64,000 nt of DNA from Salipaludibacillus keqinensis (GCF_003226325.1 NZ_PDOD01000006.1:62001-126000), one strand, 5' to 3'; counted from the stretch's first letter, positions 44,974-54,490 are shown. Translations and numbers: made by a program. The notes: generated from the sequence alone by a model not told the origin.

Positions 44974-46719
44974 ATGGAGTTATTTGTCATTATGCTTGAA
45001 CGTCTAGGAATCATTGTGATGGTTGCTTTTGTTATGACTAGAATACCTTTTTTCCGAAGACTGATTGATCATCGTGACGTCACTTTTTCACAACGATTAA
45101 GTGTCACTCTTTTATTCGGTTTTTTCGGAATCATTGGTACATATACAGGCGTTGTCGTGTCTACAGGTGAAGCAAGTTATATGATGTGGCTATCCGATTT
45201 GGCAGAAGACGAAGCGATAGCCAATGCCCGTGTCATCGGGATCGTTGTTGCAGGCCTCCTCGGGGGTTGGAAAGTAGGGCTGGGCGCAGGACTCATTGCT
45301 GGGGGACATCGATATTTATTAGGTGGATTTACTGGTTTGGCTTGTGGAGTGTCTGCGGTTATTGCCGGACTTATCGCAGGCATTGCTCATCGCTACGTGA
45401 AAAAAGGAGCGAATATTTCTCTCCCTCTCACATTTTTTATCGGCGCGTTAAGTGAAACGATCCAAATGGGGATTATCCTTCTCGTTGCCAAGCCTTATGA
45501 GCAAGCTTTTGCATTAGTGGATCTTATTGGTCTTCCGATGATCATTGCTAATGGTGTAGGCGCTGCTGTTTTCGTACTAATTATTCGAAGTGTCATTAAA
45601 GAAGAAGAAAAAATGGCTGCTGTTCAATCTGGACGCGCATTGAGTATTGCTGAACATACGATTAGTCATATGAGACAAGGGTTAACTCCTAATTCTGCAA
45701 CACAAACGTGTGAGATCCTTTTGCACGAAGTGAATGCCTACGCTGTTTCCATGACGAATCGGTCAACGATTTTAAGTTACCGAGGCGAAGGTGCTAATTA
45801 TTATTCGGAAGGCGGCGAAATAAAAACGGAGGTAACCAAGCAAGTATTATATACTGGTCAACCATTTATCGGCAGACTAAACGAAAATGATGCGCTTGAT
45901 AACATTCCTAATGAAATCAATGCGGCTATGATCGTTCCGTTAAAACAAAAAGAGGAAATTGTGGGTACCCTCAAATTTTATTTCAGGTCTGAAAAAGAGA
46001 TTACTGCTTTGGAAAAAGAATTAATTCACGGTCTCGTCAGACTATTAAGTACCCAGCTCGAGCTAGCAAAAGTAGAAGAATTAAAAAAAATTGCTCGTGA
46101 AACTGAAATCAAGGCTTTGCAAGCGCAGGTCAGCCCCCACTTTCTTTTTAATACGATCAATATCATCGTTTCAATGATTCGTACAAATCCAGAAAGGGCA
46201 CGAAAACTCCTCCTATCCCTTTCTAACTTCTTTCGACAAAACTTGGCTGGAACGCATAAAGCGTGGTCTTCCTTGGGAGAAGAAGTGAAACAAATAAAGT
46301 CGTACCTTGAAATCCAACAAGCTCGCTTTTCAGGAGCTCTAGAGGTGAAATGGGAAGTTGAGGAACAGTGGCTTGACTTACAAGTTCCTACATTAACCAT
46401 GCAACCACTTGTAGAAAATGCGATCAAGCATGGTCGTACATCCAATCTCGAATCTCTCCTGATTACCATTCGTATTCAGGGAGAAAATGATAAAGTACTT
46501 GTTTCGATTTCAGATAACGGAAAAGGCATTCTACCCTCTCGGTTAGAGACCTTATTAGAACAGCCAGTTGAGTCAGATAAGGGAGCTGGAATTGGACTGT
46601 ACAATGTTCACCGTCGGTTATCAGACATGATATCACCTGCTTCAGGGCTTGAAATTCACAGCCAGTCATCTGACGGAACAAGCATCTCATTTCACCTTGA
46701 AAGGAGGCGGAAACAATGA
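44974..46719 (+). CDS. lytS: LytS-family sensor histidine kinase
   Basis: A membrane sensor kinase of about 581 residues. The N-terminal 5TMR-LYT sensing region (about 1-210) is glycine-rich with repeated hydrophobic helices (GLLGGWKVGLGAGLIAGGHR). A GAF domain spans about 230-360. The His-kinase domain has its phospho-His in QVSPHFLFNTIN and a HATPase with VENAIKHG and SDNGKGI. The start is ATG 44974 after AGGAGG. LytS-type kinases sense extracellular pyruvate or membrane potential. The stop overlaps the response regulator by four bases, and a CstA-family transporter follows, as with BtsSR-BtsT in E. coli. Confidence 0.93.
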   Translation: MELFVIMLERLGIIVMVAFVMTRIPFFRRLIDHRDVTFSQRLSVTLLFGFFGIIGTYTGVVVSTGEASYMMWLSDLAEDEAIANARVIGIVVAGLLGGWKVGLGAGLIAGGHRYLLGGFTGLACGVSAVIAGLIAGIAHRYVKKGANISLPLTFFIGALSETIQMGIILLVAKPYEQAFALVDLIGLPMIIANGVGAAVFVLIIRSVIKEEEKMAAVQSGRALSIAEHTISHMRQGLTPNSATQTCEILLHEVNAYAVSMTNRSTILSYRGEGANYYSEGGEIKTEVTKQVLYTGQPFIGRLNENDALDNIPNEINAAMIVPLKQKEEIVGTLKFYFRSEKEITALEKELIHGLVRLLSTQLELAKVEELKKIARETEIKALQAQVSPHFLFNTINIIVSMIRTNPERARKLLLSLSNFFRQNLAGTHKAWSSLGEEVKQIKSYLEIQQARFSGALEVKWEVEEQWLDLQVPTLTMQPLVENAIKHGRTSNLESLLITIRIQGENDKVLVSISDNGKGILPSRLETLLEQPVESDKGAGIGLYNVHRRLSDMISPASGLEIHSQSSDGTSISFHLERRRKQ

Positions 46720-47465
46720 CGCAAAGACCGATTCGAATTGTGTTAATTGATGATGAGCCATACAGTATTGACGAACTTCGTCACCTCCTATCTACCTATA
46801 AAGATTTGGACATCGTCGGGGACGCAGGGTCAGCTGAAGAGGCCCTTGCTAAGATCATTGAGCTAGAGCCCGATGCGGTGTTTCTAGATATTGAAATGGG
46901 AGAAAAAAACGGCATTGAACTAGCAACTAGCCTTCAGAAATTAAAGAATGTTCCTTTCGTTGTGTTCGCGACTGCTTACCCAAATTTTGCTGTAGATGCT
47001 TTTCGTGTGGATGCTCTAGATTACGTCTTGAAACCATTTGAGGAAGAACAATTACTTGAAACAATTAAGCGACTTCGTCTTGCTTTTTCCAAGCAAATCG
47101 ATCAGTCTAACAACATTCCCTATTCCGAAGATAAATTAGCAAAACTAGCCGTTCAACACAATGATACGATTCATTACCTATCTCCAGGGAACATCGATTA
47201 TATTTACAAAGATGGAAGTGTAACGAAAGTAAACAGTGTTGGAAGCGAATACGTAACAAGATACTCCTTAAAAGAAATTGAAGAAAAACTGATTAATTAT
47301 TCTTTTTTTCGTACTCATAAAGGGTACATCGTTAATTTAAAACAAGTAGAAGAAATGACCCCCTGGTTTAACGGAGCCTATCAACTTAAGTTAAAAAATA
47401 TACATGAACTGATACCTGTCAGTCGTAATTACGTGAAACGATTACGTGACCGACTAGAACTTTAA
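46716..47465 (+). CDS. lytT: LytTR-type response regulator
   Basis: A 249-residue DNA-binding regulator. The receiver domain (about 4-120) has acidic pocket DDEP, phospho-acceptor Asp in AVFLDIEMGEKNG (about 54) and KPF near residue 108. The C-terminal LytTR domain (about 145-248) contains RTHKGYIVNL and ends in ISVSRNYVKRL-like sequence (LIPVSRNYVKRLRD). It is phosphorylated by the LytS kinase whose gene it overlaps. LytTR domains bind pairs of 9-bp direct repeats, and one such pair lies at 47498-47527 before the next gene. Confidence 0.94.
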   Translation: MTQRPIRIVLIDDEPYSIDELRHLLSTYKDLDIVGDAGSAEEALAKIIELEPDAVFLDIEMGEKNGIELATSLQKLKNVPFVVFATAYPNFAVDAFRVDALDYVLKPFEEEQLLETIKRLRLAFSKQIDQSNNIPYSEDKLAKLAVQHNDTIHYLSPGNIDYIYKDGSVTKVNSVGSEYVTRYSLKEIEEKLINYSFFRTHKGYIVNLKQVEEMTPWFNGAYQLKLKNIHELIPVSRNYVKRLRDRLEL

Positions 47466-47497
47466 TGGCCATATATGCATTTCACTACTCCATTCAT

Positions 47498-47527
47498 ACA
47501 TGTTAAACACTATTAGCAACATGATAA
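47498..47527 (+). promoter_or_regulatory. Putative LytT binding site (direct repeat) upstream of cstA
   Basis: ACATGTTAA (47498-47506) and ACATGATAA (47519-47527) are 9-bp repeats separated by 12 bases, i.e. a 21-base period, the architecture LytTR regulators use. The pair ends just before the -35 region. Confidence 0.6.
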
Positions 47528-47530
47528 GTA

Positions 47531-47565
47531 AGAAAGCGCTTTAAATGCTGTCCTCAAGCTATAAT
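47531..47565 (+). promoter_or_regulatory. cstA promoter with overlapping cre box
   Basis: A perfect -10 TATAAT at 47560-47565. The -35 window at 17 bases is poor (CGCTTT) and lies within AGAAAGCGCTTTAA (47531-47544), which resembles the ideal cre TGAAAGCGCTTTCA at 12 of 14 positions. CcpA bound here would block the promoter; LytT just upstream could activate it. Confidence 0.6.
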
Positions 47566-47610
47566 GAAGTCAACTTATATAATCTATTTTTCGATAGCGG
47601 AGGGATAAAC

Positions 47611-49053
47611 ATGATCACTTTTTTACTATCTATAGTAATATTAATTGTCGGTTATTTTACGTACGGAAAGTTTGTCGAAAAAGTATTTGGAGTGAAAGAC
47701 GAACGAATTACTCCAGCCATGAGCCAAGGGGACGGAGTCGATTACGTTCCAATGGGGACAAAACGGAATTCATTGATTCAATTATTGAATATTGCCGGAG
47801 TCGGCCCTATTTTCGGTCCAATTATGGGAGCGCTTTACGGACCGGTTGCCTTTCTTTGGATCGTTTTGGGAGCGATCTTTGCCGGTGCAGTTCACGATTA
47901 CTTGACCGGGATGATTTCAATTCGTAACCGAGGCGCCCACTTACCTGAGCTTGCAGGTAAATTCCTCGGTAAAGTCATGAAGCATGTAGTTAACGGGTTC
48001 TCAGTACTTCTTCTCCTTTTAGTTGGTACCGTTTTCGTTACTGCACCAGCTGCTCTTATTTATAACATGGTTCCGGGATGGGTAACACTGAGCATGGTCA
48101 TCGGCTTGATTTTCTTGTATTATGTAATCGCTACCATGTTGCCGATAGATAAAATTATCGGACGAGTTTACCCTATTTTTGGAGGATTATTGTTGATAAG
48201 TGCTTTAGGGATTGGCGGAAGTCTAGTTATGACTGGCGCACCTATTCCTGAATTGACCCTAACCAATATGCACCCAGAAGGTTTGATGATTTTCCCATTA
48301 TTATTCTTAACGATCTCTTGTGGAGCTTTGTCTGGTTTCCACGCAACTCAATCACCTATCATTTCTCGGACAACACAGCGGGAAAAGGACGGACGGAAGA
48401 TTTTCTACGGAATGATGATTACAGAAGCCGTCATTGCAATGATTTGGGCAGCCGCCGCCATGAGTTTGTTCTACGGTACGGATTTAAATGCATTGATCAA
48501 TGAAGGTGGGCCTGCTGCTGTCGTAAGCGATGTATCCATGATGATGCTAGGTGGCATTGGCGGTACGCTTGCTGTGCTTGGTGTCATTATTCTTCCGATC
48601 ACTTCTGGAGATACAGCCTTTAGAAGTGCGAGAATGATCATTGCTGATTATTTCAAAATAAAGCAAGTTAAAGTTCGAAATCGTCTTATGATTGCATTCC
48701 CGTTATTTATTATTTCTGTCGCCTTAACGCAAATGGACTTTACCATTCTGTGGCGCTACTTCTCTTGGGCGAACCAATCTACAGCTATGATCGCCCTGTG
48801 GGTCGGAGCGATGTACTTAGGTTTGCAGAATAAGACTCATTGGATTTCCAGTATTCCTGCCGCATTTATGACAATGGTTACGTTCACATACATTTTGAAT
48901 GCGCAAATCGGTTTTGGGTTATCCATGCCGGTGTCCTACGCAGGAGCTGCAGTAGGAACAGTCATTGTCATTATTCTTTTCGCAAAGAAATTAAAACATG
49001 AACGATCTACCAATCAAATCGAAGTAGATGCTCAAGTGGACAAAGTCGCCTAA
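47611..49053 (+). CDS. cstA: CstA-family carbon starvation/pyruvate transporter
   Basis: A polytopic membrane protein of about 480 residues with many hydrophobic helices. CstA hallmarks include GDGVDYVPM, LNIAGVGPIFGPIMGALYGP and GFHATQSPIISRT. E. coli members CstA and BtsT import peptides and pyruvate respectively; BtsT is controlled by a LytTR system. This gene follows lytS-lytT with its own promoter, cre box and LytTR-type repeat, so a pyruvate-responsive, starvation-induced importer is likely. The start is ATG 47611 after GGAGGG; an upstream in-frame extension has no box. Confidence 0.93.
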   Translation: MITFLLSIVILIVGYFTYGKFVEKVFGVKDERITPAMSQGDGVDYVPMGTKRNSLIQLLNIAGVGPIFGPIMGALYGPVAFLWIVLGAIFAGAVHDYLTGMISIRNRGAHLPELAGKFLGKVMKHVVNGFSVLLLLLVGTVFVTAPAALIYNMVPGWVTLSMVIGLIFLYYVIATMLPIDKIIGRVYPIFGGLLLISALGIGGSLVMTGAPIPELTLTNMHPEGLMIFPLLFLTISCGALSGFHATQSPIISRTTQREKDGRKIFYGMMITEAVIAMIWAAAAMSLFYGTDLNALINEGGPAAVVSDVSMMMLGGIGGTLAVLGVIILPITSGDTAFRSARMIIADYFKIKQVKVRNRLMIAFPLFIISVALTQMDFTILWRYFSWANQSTAMIALWVGAMYLGLQNKTHWISSIPAAFMTMVTFTYILNAQIGFGLSMPVSYAGAAVGTVIVIILFAKKLKHERSTNQIEVDAQVDKVA

Positions 49054-49108
49054 AAGATCTGGAATACTATCAATTAAACAAGTGATCATGTGAAAACGAT
49101 GGCTCAAC

Positions 49109-49155
49109 GGAGAGGATGTCTTAAGCTACCCCTTTAAAGACATCCTCTCTTTTTG
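49109..49155 (+). terminator. Terminator of cstA
   Basis: A GGAGAGGATGTCTT/AAAGACATCCTCTC stem with T5. Confidence 0.88.
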
Positions 49156-49177
49156 TCGTTTCACGTGAAACTTTGTC

Positions 49178-49510
49178 TTAATCTAGTTGAAAATAATAGT
49201 GTTGATGTAAGCTGCAATTTGGGTTCCACTTAGCGCGACAGCATGGACAGTGGCTTTCTACCTGCAAGTACTCTTTGATTGTAATCTCCTCTCCACAGGC
49301 ACCACAGAGGATGGCTTTTTCACCAAATTCATGTTCTTCCCAACGCGTGACTGGGTGCTCAGCGGTTTCTTCATGGCAACGGATACAAGGATAGTAAGTG
49401 TTGCAGCAATTGAATTTGATGGCAATACGGTCCTTCTCAGATTGATAATGTTCGCACCTGGTTTCACTATCAATAGGCTTTCCTCGAACTTCTATGTTGT
49501 GAATTTTCAT
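49178..49510 (-). CDS. CHY zinc-finger protein
   Basis: A 110-residue protein with the CHY finger pattern: C-x-H (CEHY), CCNTYYPCIRCH, CGACG and CPCCRAKWNPNC-x-LH near the C-terminus, about 12 Cys/His ligands for three zinc ions. The type is related to yeast Hot13 and to the CHY domain of Pirh2. In bacteria the role is not established; metal or thiol redox binding is plausible. The gene is monocistronic, starting after GGAGG. Confidence 0.88.
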   Translation of the reverse strand: MKIHNIEVRGKPIDSETRCEHYQSEKDRIAIKFNCCNTYYPCIRCHEETAEHPVTRWEEHEFGEKAILCGACGEEITIKEYLQVESHCPCCRAKWNPNCSLHQHYYFQLD

Positions 49511-49626
49511 AATCGAATGTCCTCCAATCGTTTCTTATTTAAATCCTATTTCATTTTTTTGGCTTTCCCTCACATTAATGGTATACTTTTTTAATCTAAT
49601 TTCATCATACGGGAGGACAACAAAGC

Positions 49627-50145
49627 ATGAAAGAAAAACCATGTAAACATTCTAAAGTGATTAAAACAGGCCGTGTTTTCCCGCAAGATACAAATAATCA
49701 CAACACCCTTTTCGGTGGAAAATTAATGAGAGACATTGATGATGTAGCGTCTATCTCTGCGGCTCGACATTGTCGTACCGAATGTGTCACAGCCTCTACA
49801 GATTCTGTAGATTTCCTTCATGCTATCCGCCAGACCGATTCGGTTTGTCTTGAATCTCACGTTACGTGGACCGGAACGAGCTCTATGGAAGTATTCGTAA
49901 AGGTTATTGCCGAAGATTTGCTCACCGCAGATCGACGTGTGGCTGCTACAAGCTTTTTAACATTTGTAGCTTTGGACGAGAATGGAAAACCGACAAACGT
50001 ACCTAAAGCTATCCCAGAATCTGAAGAAGAAATTTACTTAAATGAAACTGCGCCGGAGAGATCTAAAGTTCGTAAAGAAGGCCGTAAACAAAGCAAAAAG
50101 CTAGCCAAAATCCTCACTGAGTTAAAACCGTGGGAAAACTGTTAA
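49627..50145 (+). CDS. Acyl-CoA thioesterase (hotdog fold, YkhA-like)
   Basis: A 172-residue hotdog-fold hydrolase. The family core reads DTNNHNTLFGGKLMRDIDDVA, with the catalytic Asn/Asp region, and the VDFLHAI strand follows (about 61). It hydrolyses acyl-CoA to free acid and CoA; chain-length preference is unknown. The C-terminal tail is basic (KVRKEGRKQSKK). The start follows GGGAGGAC. A shared terminator follows. Confidence 0.9.
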   Translation: MKEKPCKHSKVIKTGRVFPQDTNNHNTLFGGKLMRDIDDVASISAARHCRTECVTASTDSVDFLHAIRQTDSVCLESHVTWTGTSSMEVFVKVIAEDLLTADRRVAATSFLTFVALDENGKPTNVPKAIPESEEEIYLNETAPERSKVRKEGRKQSKKLAKILTELKPWENC

Positions 50146-50165
50146 ATGATCACGTTATTCATTAC

Positions 50166-50206
50166 CAAAAAACGTGCGCCCTAATAAAATAGGACGCACG
50201 TTTTTA
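50166..50206. terminator. Bidirectional terminator
   Basis: An AAAAAACGTGCG(CC)/(GGA)CGCACGTTTTT stem between converging genes. Confidence 0.88.
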
Positions 50207-50222
50207 TTCATATGAACGCGCG

Positions 50223-50459
50223 TTATTCACCGTTATCCCCACCATCTAAATTTCCATCAATCTCAACGTTGATCGTGTTGTCGTTTCCACCACCCCCGCC
50301 GTCTCCACCAGGAAACATTGGAATGAGATAGTTCACGATAAAGAACAAAATGATAAGAGTAATAATCGTAATAAATGCATATTTAATAAATGTCGCTCCG
50401 ACTCTGCCGGGCTCTTCTTTCTTTTCGACTTTTTCCTCGCGCTTATAATCGTCACTCAC
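50223..50459 (-). CDS. Small membrane protein with acidic Gly-rich tail
   Basis: A 78-residue protein not recognised by name. It has a charged N-terminus (KREEKVEKKEEPGR), one membrane helix (about 25-48) and an outward tail GGDGGGGGNDN with further Asp/Asn. The GTG start is well placed after AAGGAGTG (seven bases), which supports a real gene. Its size and charge pattern resemble the small single-pass proteins common in halophilic Bacillaceae. The function is unknown. Confidence 0.7.
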   Translation of the reverse strand: MSDDYKREEKVEKKEEPGRVGATFIKYAFITIITLIILFFIVNYLIPMFPGGDGGGGGNDNTINVEIDGNLDGGDNGE

Positions 50460-50740
50460 AAGTAAACACTCCTTTTTATTTTCTTAATAAAACCATTCCC
50501 CGTAAAACATAAATCAAACATTCTGTAGGAGGAAAGAATGCGAATGGTTGAAACACCTTTTGTTCTTTGCTCTCTTCTCCACTCTTTGGTTCGACAGCTC
50601 TCATTACCTATCACCTATAACAAGAAAATCGTATGCCTATTGAAAACTGAGACAGTAAAGATTGCAAAATTCGTCAGTGCAACTACTCCTACTAACTTCT
50701 CTGTTATCCACAACTCAAAAATCTATAGTTAAACAAATGA
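50460..50740. other. Intergenic region without supported gene
   Basis: An open frame of 64 codons exists at 50538-50732 but has atypical composition and no ribosome binding site at its start. I see no promoter or RNA worth calling. Confidence 0.5.
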
Positions 50741-50768
50741 AAAAAGACCGGGAACATGTCCCGGTCTC
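50741..50768 (-). terminator. Terminator of the SDR gene
   Basis: On the minus strand AGACCGGGACATGTTCCCGGTCT is followed by TTTTT. Confidence 0.88.
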
Positions 50769-50778
50769 TATGAATAAC

Positions 50779-51519
50779 TTAAATAACCACGCCACCGTCA
50801 ACGGCTAGAATTTCTCCTGTAATAAAGCGCGCTTCATCTGATGCTAAGAAAAGATATGCATTAGCAATATCATCGGGATAAGCTAAATCTTTAATTACTG
50901 ATTTATCTTTCATCATCTCAAGTACTTTTTCTGGTATTTTTTCGGTCATCGGCGTAAGTACGAACCCTGGTGCCACAGCATTGACTCGGATGTTAAATCG
51001 GCCCAACTCTTTCGCCCATGTCTTTGTCATCCCGTTCACGCCCCACTTCGTAGCTGCGTAATTCGTCTGACCGAAGTTTCCATACGTACCCACGACAGAC
51101 GAAGCGTTTAGAATGACGCCTCCTTCTTGTTCTTTCATTTCAGCTGCTGCTGCCTGAGATACATTGAACACACCTTTTAAGTTTACGTCAATCACGCGGT
51201 CCCATTGCTCCTCTTCCATCTTTAACAACTGAGCATCCGCTGTAATTCCTGCATTATTTACGACGATATCGACTCGGCCAAAGGCTTCTTTTGCAGAGCT
51301 AATTAAATTGCTGACAGCTTCACGATCGGTGACGTTTACCGCTTGTGCCAGCGCCTTTCCACCTGCTGTTTCAATTTCTGTTGCTACTTGATTGATCTCT
51401 GCGTCATTTAAATCAGCCACAACCACGTTGGCTCCTTCTTGAGCAAATTTCAATGCCGTAGCTTTACCAATTCCTCTTCCTCCACCTGTTACAATCGCTG
51501 TTTTTCCTTGTAATCTCAT
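50779..51519 (-). CDS. Short-chain dehydrogenase (FabG/PhaB/3-hydroxybutyrate dehydrogenase-like)
   Basis: A 246-residue NAD(P)-dependent SDR. The cofactor motif is TGGGRGIG (about 10), with NNAG (about 87). The catalytic residues are Ser in NASSV, and Tyr and Lys in YAATK (about 153-157). The Asp after the second strand (VVVADLND) usually favours NAD over NADP. FabG-like enzymes reduce 3-oxoacyl thioesters. Its place after a GntP permease and a CoA-transferase suggests acetoacetyl-CoA reductase or 3-hydroxybutyrate dehydrogenase rather than the housekeeping fatty-acid enzyme. The start follows AAAGGAGAG. Confidence 0.85.
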   Translation of the reverse strand: MRLQGKTAIVTGGGRGIGKATALKFAQEGANVVVADLNDAEINQVATEIETAGGKALAQAVNVTDREAVSNLISSAKEAFGRVDIVVNNAGITADAQLLKMEEEQWDRVIDVNLKGVFNVSQAAAAEMKEQEGGVILNASSVVGTYGNFGQTNYAATKWGVNGMTKTWAKELGRFNIRVNAVAPGFVLTPMTEKIPEKVLEMMKDKSVIKDLAYPDDIANAYLFLASDEARFITGEILAVDGGVVI

Positions 51520-51587
51520 AGTATATTCTCTCCTTTAAAATTATGAATCAATGTAATTCAATACACTTTGTTCTTCTTTACCTTTTT

Positions 51588-52877
51588 TTATAAAAGACCG
51601 ATCATGGATACTAAAATAGCCACAACTACTGAAAATACTGGAATTAACGCTGCAACAATAAAGATATCTTTATAACAATCTTTATGAGTCATCCCCGTAA
51701 TGGCTAAGAGCGTTAGAACGGCTCCATTATGAGGAAGAACGTCCAATCCACCTGACGCAATGGAAGCGACCCGGTGAAATGCTTCGGGAGCAATGCCTGT
51801 GTTCATAGCAATTTCATAGTATTGCGCTCCTAGCGCTTCGAGAGTAATTCCCATACCACCGGAAGCAGACCCTGTTGCCCCAGCAAGCACATTGATCGCA
51901 GCTGCCTGTGAAAACAAGGGATTTCCTGGGATGCTCATGACCAGTTCTGTTAATCGTTCAAATCCAGGTACTGCCTGAACAACTGAACCAAAACCTACTG
52001 CAGCACTCGTGTTAACTATAGCTACAACTGAACCACTGGCTCCACCGTTGATTGCTTTTGTGAAATTCTTGAACTTTGGAATGTTTAGCAGCATAATCGA
52101 CACGACCCCTGTCAATAATGCAACAACAATATCCCAATTCAAAATATTTAGCGTGAAAACTACGAGAACAAGTGGTAAAAATGACAATGCTACATTCGGA
52201 ATTTTTCCGTCTTTGTCTTCAGCTAACAATTTCTTATCTTTCGGTTCCGTATACACTTCACCTGCTGCAGCTAATTGTTTTTCGCGCCAGCGAAGGTAAA
52301 AATACCCTCCAAAAGCCATGACAATGGCGGCTGAAATCCCCATGACTGGAGCTGCCATTGCATTCGTTCCATAGTATTGTGTCGGAATTAAGTTTTGAAT
52401 TTGCGGCGTTCCAGGAATTGCCGTCATTGTAAATGTGAAAGCACCTAACGCAACCGTTGGTGGGATCAGTCGACGAGAAATATTCGCCTCTCTAAAAAGT
52501 GCTAATGCTAAAGGGTATACAGCAAATACAACTACAAACAAACTTACCCCACCATATGTTAACACTGCCGCTGAAACAAGTACTCCTAAGATGGCTCGTT
52601 GCGTGCCAATCACTTTCGTTATCGCTACAGCAACAGATTTTGCCATCCCTGTATCTTCCATCAGTTTGCCGAAAATCGCCCCTAGCATAAATACCGGAAA
52701 CCATGTTTGCGCAAATCCGACGAACCCTGACATATACGTATTCGTGTAAGCGTCGAGAAGATCGAGTCCTCCAGTCAACGCTACGACCCCTGCTGCAATC
52801 GGAGCTACCCAGATAATTGACCAGCCCATGTACGCTAAGCCCATAATTAAAATTAACCCTAATAAAATTCCAAACAA
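51588..52877 (-). CDS. GntP-family permease
   Basis: A 429-residue polytopic carrier with about 12-14 helices. It has the GntP/short-chain-acid family features: GGVSLFVVVFAVYPLAL, the TMTAIPGTPQIQNLIP segment (about 155) and AGATGSASGGMGITLEALG (about 320). Members import gluconate, D-serine or short-chain hydroxy acids with protons. Between a CoA-transferase and an SDR, 3-hydroxybutyrate or acetoacetate is the likely cargo (inference from context). The leader between it and the CoA-transferase is 38 bases, so they are co-transcribed. Confidence 0.87.
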   Translation of the reverse strand: MFGILLGLILIMGLAYMGWSIIWVAPIAAGVVALTGGLDLLDAYTNTYMSGFVGFAQTWFPVFMLGAIFGKLMEDTGMAKSVAVAITKVIGTQRAILGVLVSAAVLTYGGVSLFVVVFAVYPLALALFREANISRRLIPPTVALGAFTFTMTAIPGTPQIQNLIPTQYYGTNAMAAPVMGISAAIVMAFGGYFYLRWREKQLAAAGEVYTEPKDKKLLAEDKDGKIPNVALSFLPLVLVVFTLNILNWDIVVALLTGVVSIMLLNIPKFKNFTKAINGGASGSVVAIVNTSAAVGFGSVVQAVPGFERLTELVMSIPGNPLFSQAAAINVLAGATGSASGGMGITLEALGAQYYEIAMNTGIAPEAFHRVASIASGGLDVLPHNGAVLTLLAITGMTHKDCYKDIFIVAALIPVFSVVVAILVSMIGLL

Positions 52878-52915
52878 TGGTGTTTCCCCCTTAATAGTTA
52901 AAATGAGTTCAAAAA

Positions 52916-54490
52916 TTACTTCCTTAAAACTGCGGATGAAGCTTCACAATTTAACCCCATTTTCTCATCTTTAAAGATACTTAAATCCATCAGTTTTAAC
53001 TCATCTGAAATGACTGGTTTAAAGTCCATGTGAGCAAGAATATCCTGCTCCAAATCAATACCCGGTGCGATTTCTGTCAGGACTAATCCCTTAGGACCTA
53101 ACTCAAAAACTGCTCGTTCTGTAATGTACATAATTGGACGGTTTAATTCGGCAGCAAACGGGCCGCTGAATGTAATTTGTTGGACAGCTTTAACAAACTT
53201 TTTCATTTTCCCTTCTTGAACGATGGACAACTTATCGTCTTGAATGTCCACTTTCAATCCTCCAGCCGTAAAGGTTCCACAGAAAACGACCTTTTTAGCG
53301 TTTTGCGTTATATTAATAAACCCGCCTGCACCCGTTACTTTCGTTCCAAACTTACTTACGTTCACATTGCCTTCTTCATCTAATTGGGCCAAACCAAGGA
53401 AAGCAAGGTCTAATCCGCCACCGTCGTAAAAATCGAATTGATAAGGCTGATCTATGATCGAGTCAGGATTCGTTGATGCGCCAAAACTTAATCCACCTGC
53501 AGGAATTCCGCCAATAGGTCCTGATTCTAGAGTTAATCGCATGTTACTGATCACACCTTCTTCACTAGCGACCGAGGCAACTCCCTCCGGAACACCAATT
53601 CCAAGATTAGTGATTGCATTTGGAATTAATTCCATCGCTGAACGACGAGCAATAATCTTTCTTTCGTTCAGTGGAAGAGGTTTTAGTTTGTCTAAAGACA
53701 CTTTGACCTCACCTGAATACGTTGGGTTATATTGCTCTGCAAAGGTCTGCATATGATTCTCTTGCTTTGCTTCCACTACTGCATCCACAAGGATTCCCGG
53801 AATTTTCACCATCCTTGGATCCAATGTGCCGTTTTCTACAACTTTTTCCACTTGCATAAGGACAATTCCGCCACTGTTTTTTGCTGCTTGAGCCATGGAA
53901 AGGACTTCAAGACTAGCAACCTCTTTTTCCATCGTCGCATTCCCAAATTCATCGGCATACGTCGCTCGAATGATGGCTACGTGAATGGGAAAGGAATGAT
54001 AGAATAAATACTCTTTGTCATTGAAAGTCATTAACTCAACCATGTCATTCTTTGTGAACTCATTGATCTTTCCCCCATCGTTACGAGGATCTACAAAGGT
54101 TCTAAGTCCAACATGTGAAATCGTCCCTGGTTTTCCTGCGGCAATATCCCTAAACATATGAGTAATAACCCCTTGTGGAAGATTGTAAGCTTCAATTTTG
54201 TTATCAATAGCTAGTTTCTGAAGTTTCGGTGCCAGCCCCCAGTGTCCGCCGATAACTTTGGACACGAGGCCTTCGTAACCGAGATGGTTTAAACCCCGGT
54301 CTTTTCCATCGCCTTGGCCCGCAGCGTAAACGAGTGATAGATTCTTTGGTGCGCCTTCCTCTAAATAACGTTCTTCTAGTGCCTGCGTAAGCTCCTCTGG
54401 ATGACCGTTTCCAACGAATCCACCTGTCGCAACCATGGCACCGCTTTCAATTTGACTAACGGCTTCTTTTGCTGTCATCACTTTACTCAT
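52916..54490 (-). CDS. Acetate/short-chain acyl-CoA transferase (YdiF/SCOT-like)
   Basis: A CoA-transferase of about 524 residues with alpha and beta halves fused in one chain. The oxyanion motif GGFVGNGHPEEL lies near residue 21 and the catalytic Glu in LESGPIGGIPAGG (about 327). It transfers CoA between acids such as acetoacetate and acetyl- or succinyl-CoA. ATG 54490 is chosen because GGAGG lies nine bases upstream; upstream in-frame codons run through the promoter. First gene of a three-gene operon, 50 bases downstream of a -24/-12 promoter. Confidence 0.92.
   Translation of the reverse strand: MSKVMTAKEAVSQIESGAMVATGGFVGNGHPEELTQALEERYLEEGAPKNLSLVYAAGQGDGKDRGLNHLGYEGLVSKVIGGHWGLAPKLQKLAIDNKIEAYNLPQGVITHMFRDIAAGKPGTISHVGLRTFVDPRNDGGKINEFTKNDMVELMTFNDKEYLFYHSFPIHVAIIRATYADEFGNATMEKEVASLEVLSMAQAAKNSGGIVLMQVEKVVENGTLDPRMVKIPGILVDAVVEAKQENHMQTFAEQYNPTYSGEVKVSLDKLKPLPLNERKIIARRSAMELIPNAITNLGIGVPEGVASVASEEGVISNMRLTLESGPIGGIPAGGLSFGASTNPDSIIDQPYQFDFYDGGGLDLAFLGLAQLDEEGNVNVSKFGTKVTGAGGFINITQNAKKVVFCGTFTAGGLKVDIQDDKLSIVQEGKMKKFVKAVQQITFSGPFAAELNRPIMYITERAVFELGPKGLVLTEIAPGIDLEQDILAHMDFKPVISDELKLMDLSIFKDEKMGLNCEASSAVLRK

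Noticed and set aside
50538-50732. A 64-codon plus-strand ORF between the small membrane protein and the SDR terminator
   Set aside because: No ribosome binding site, no recognisable domain and composition like non-coding DNA.
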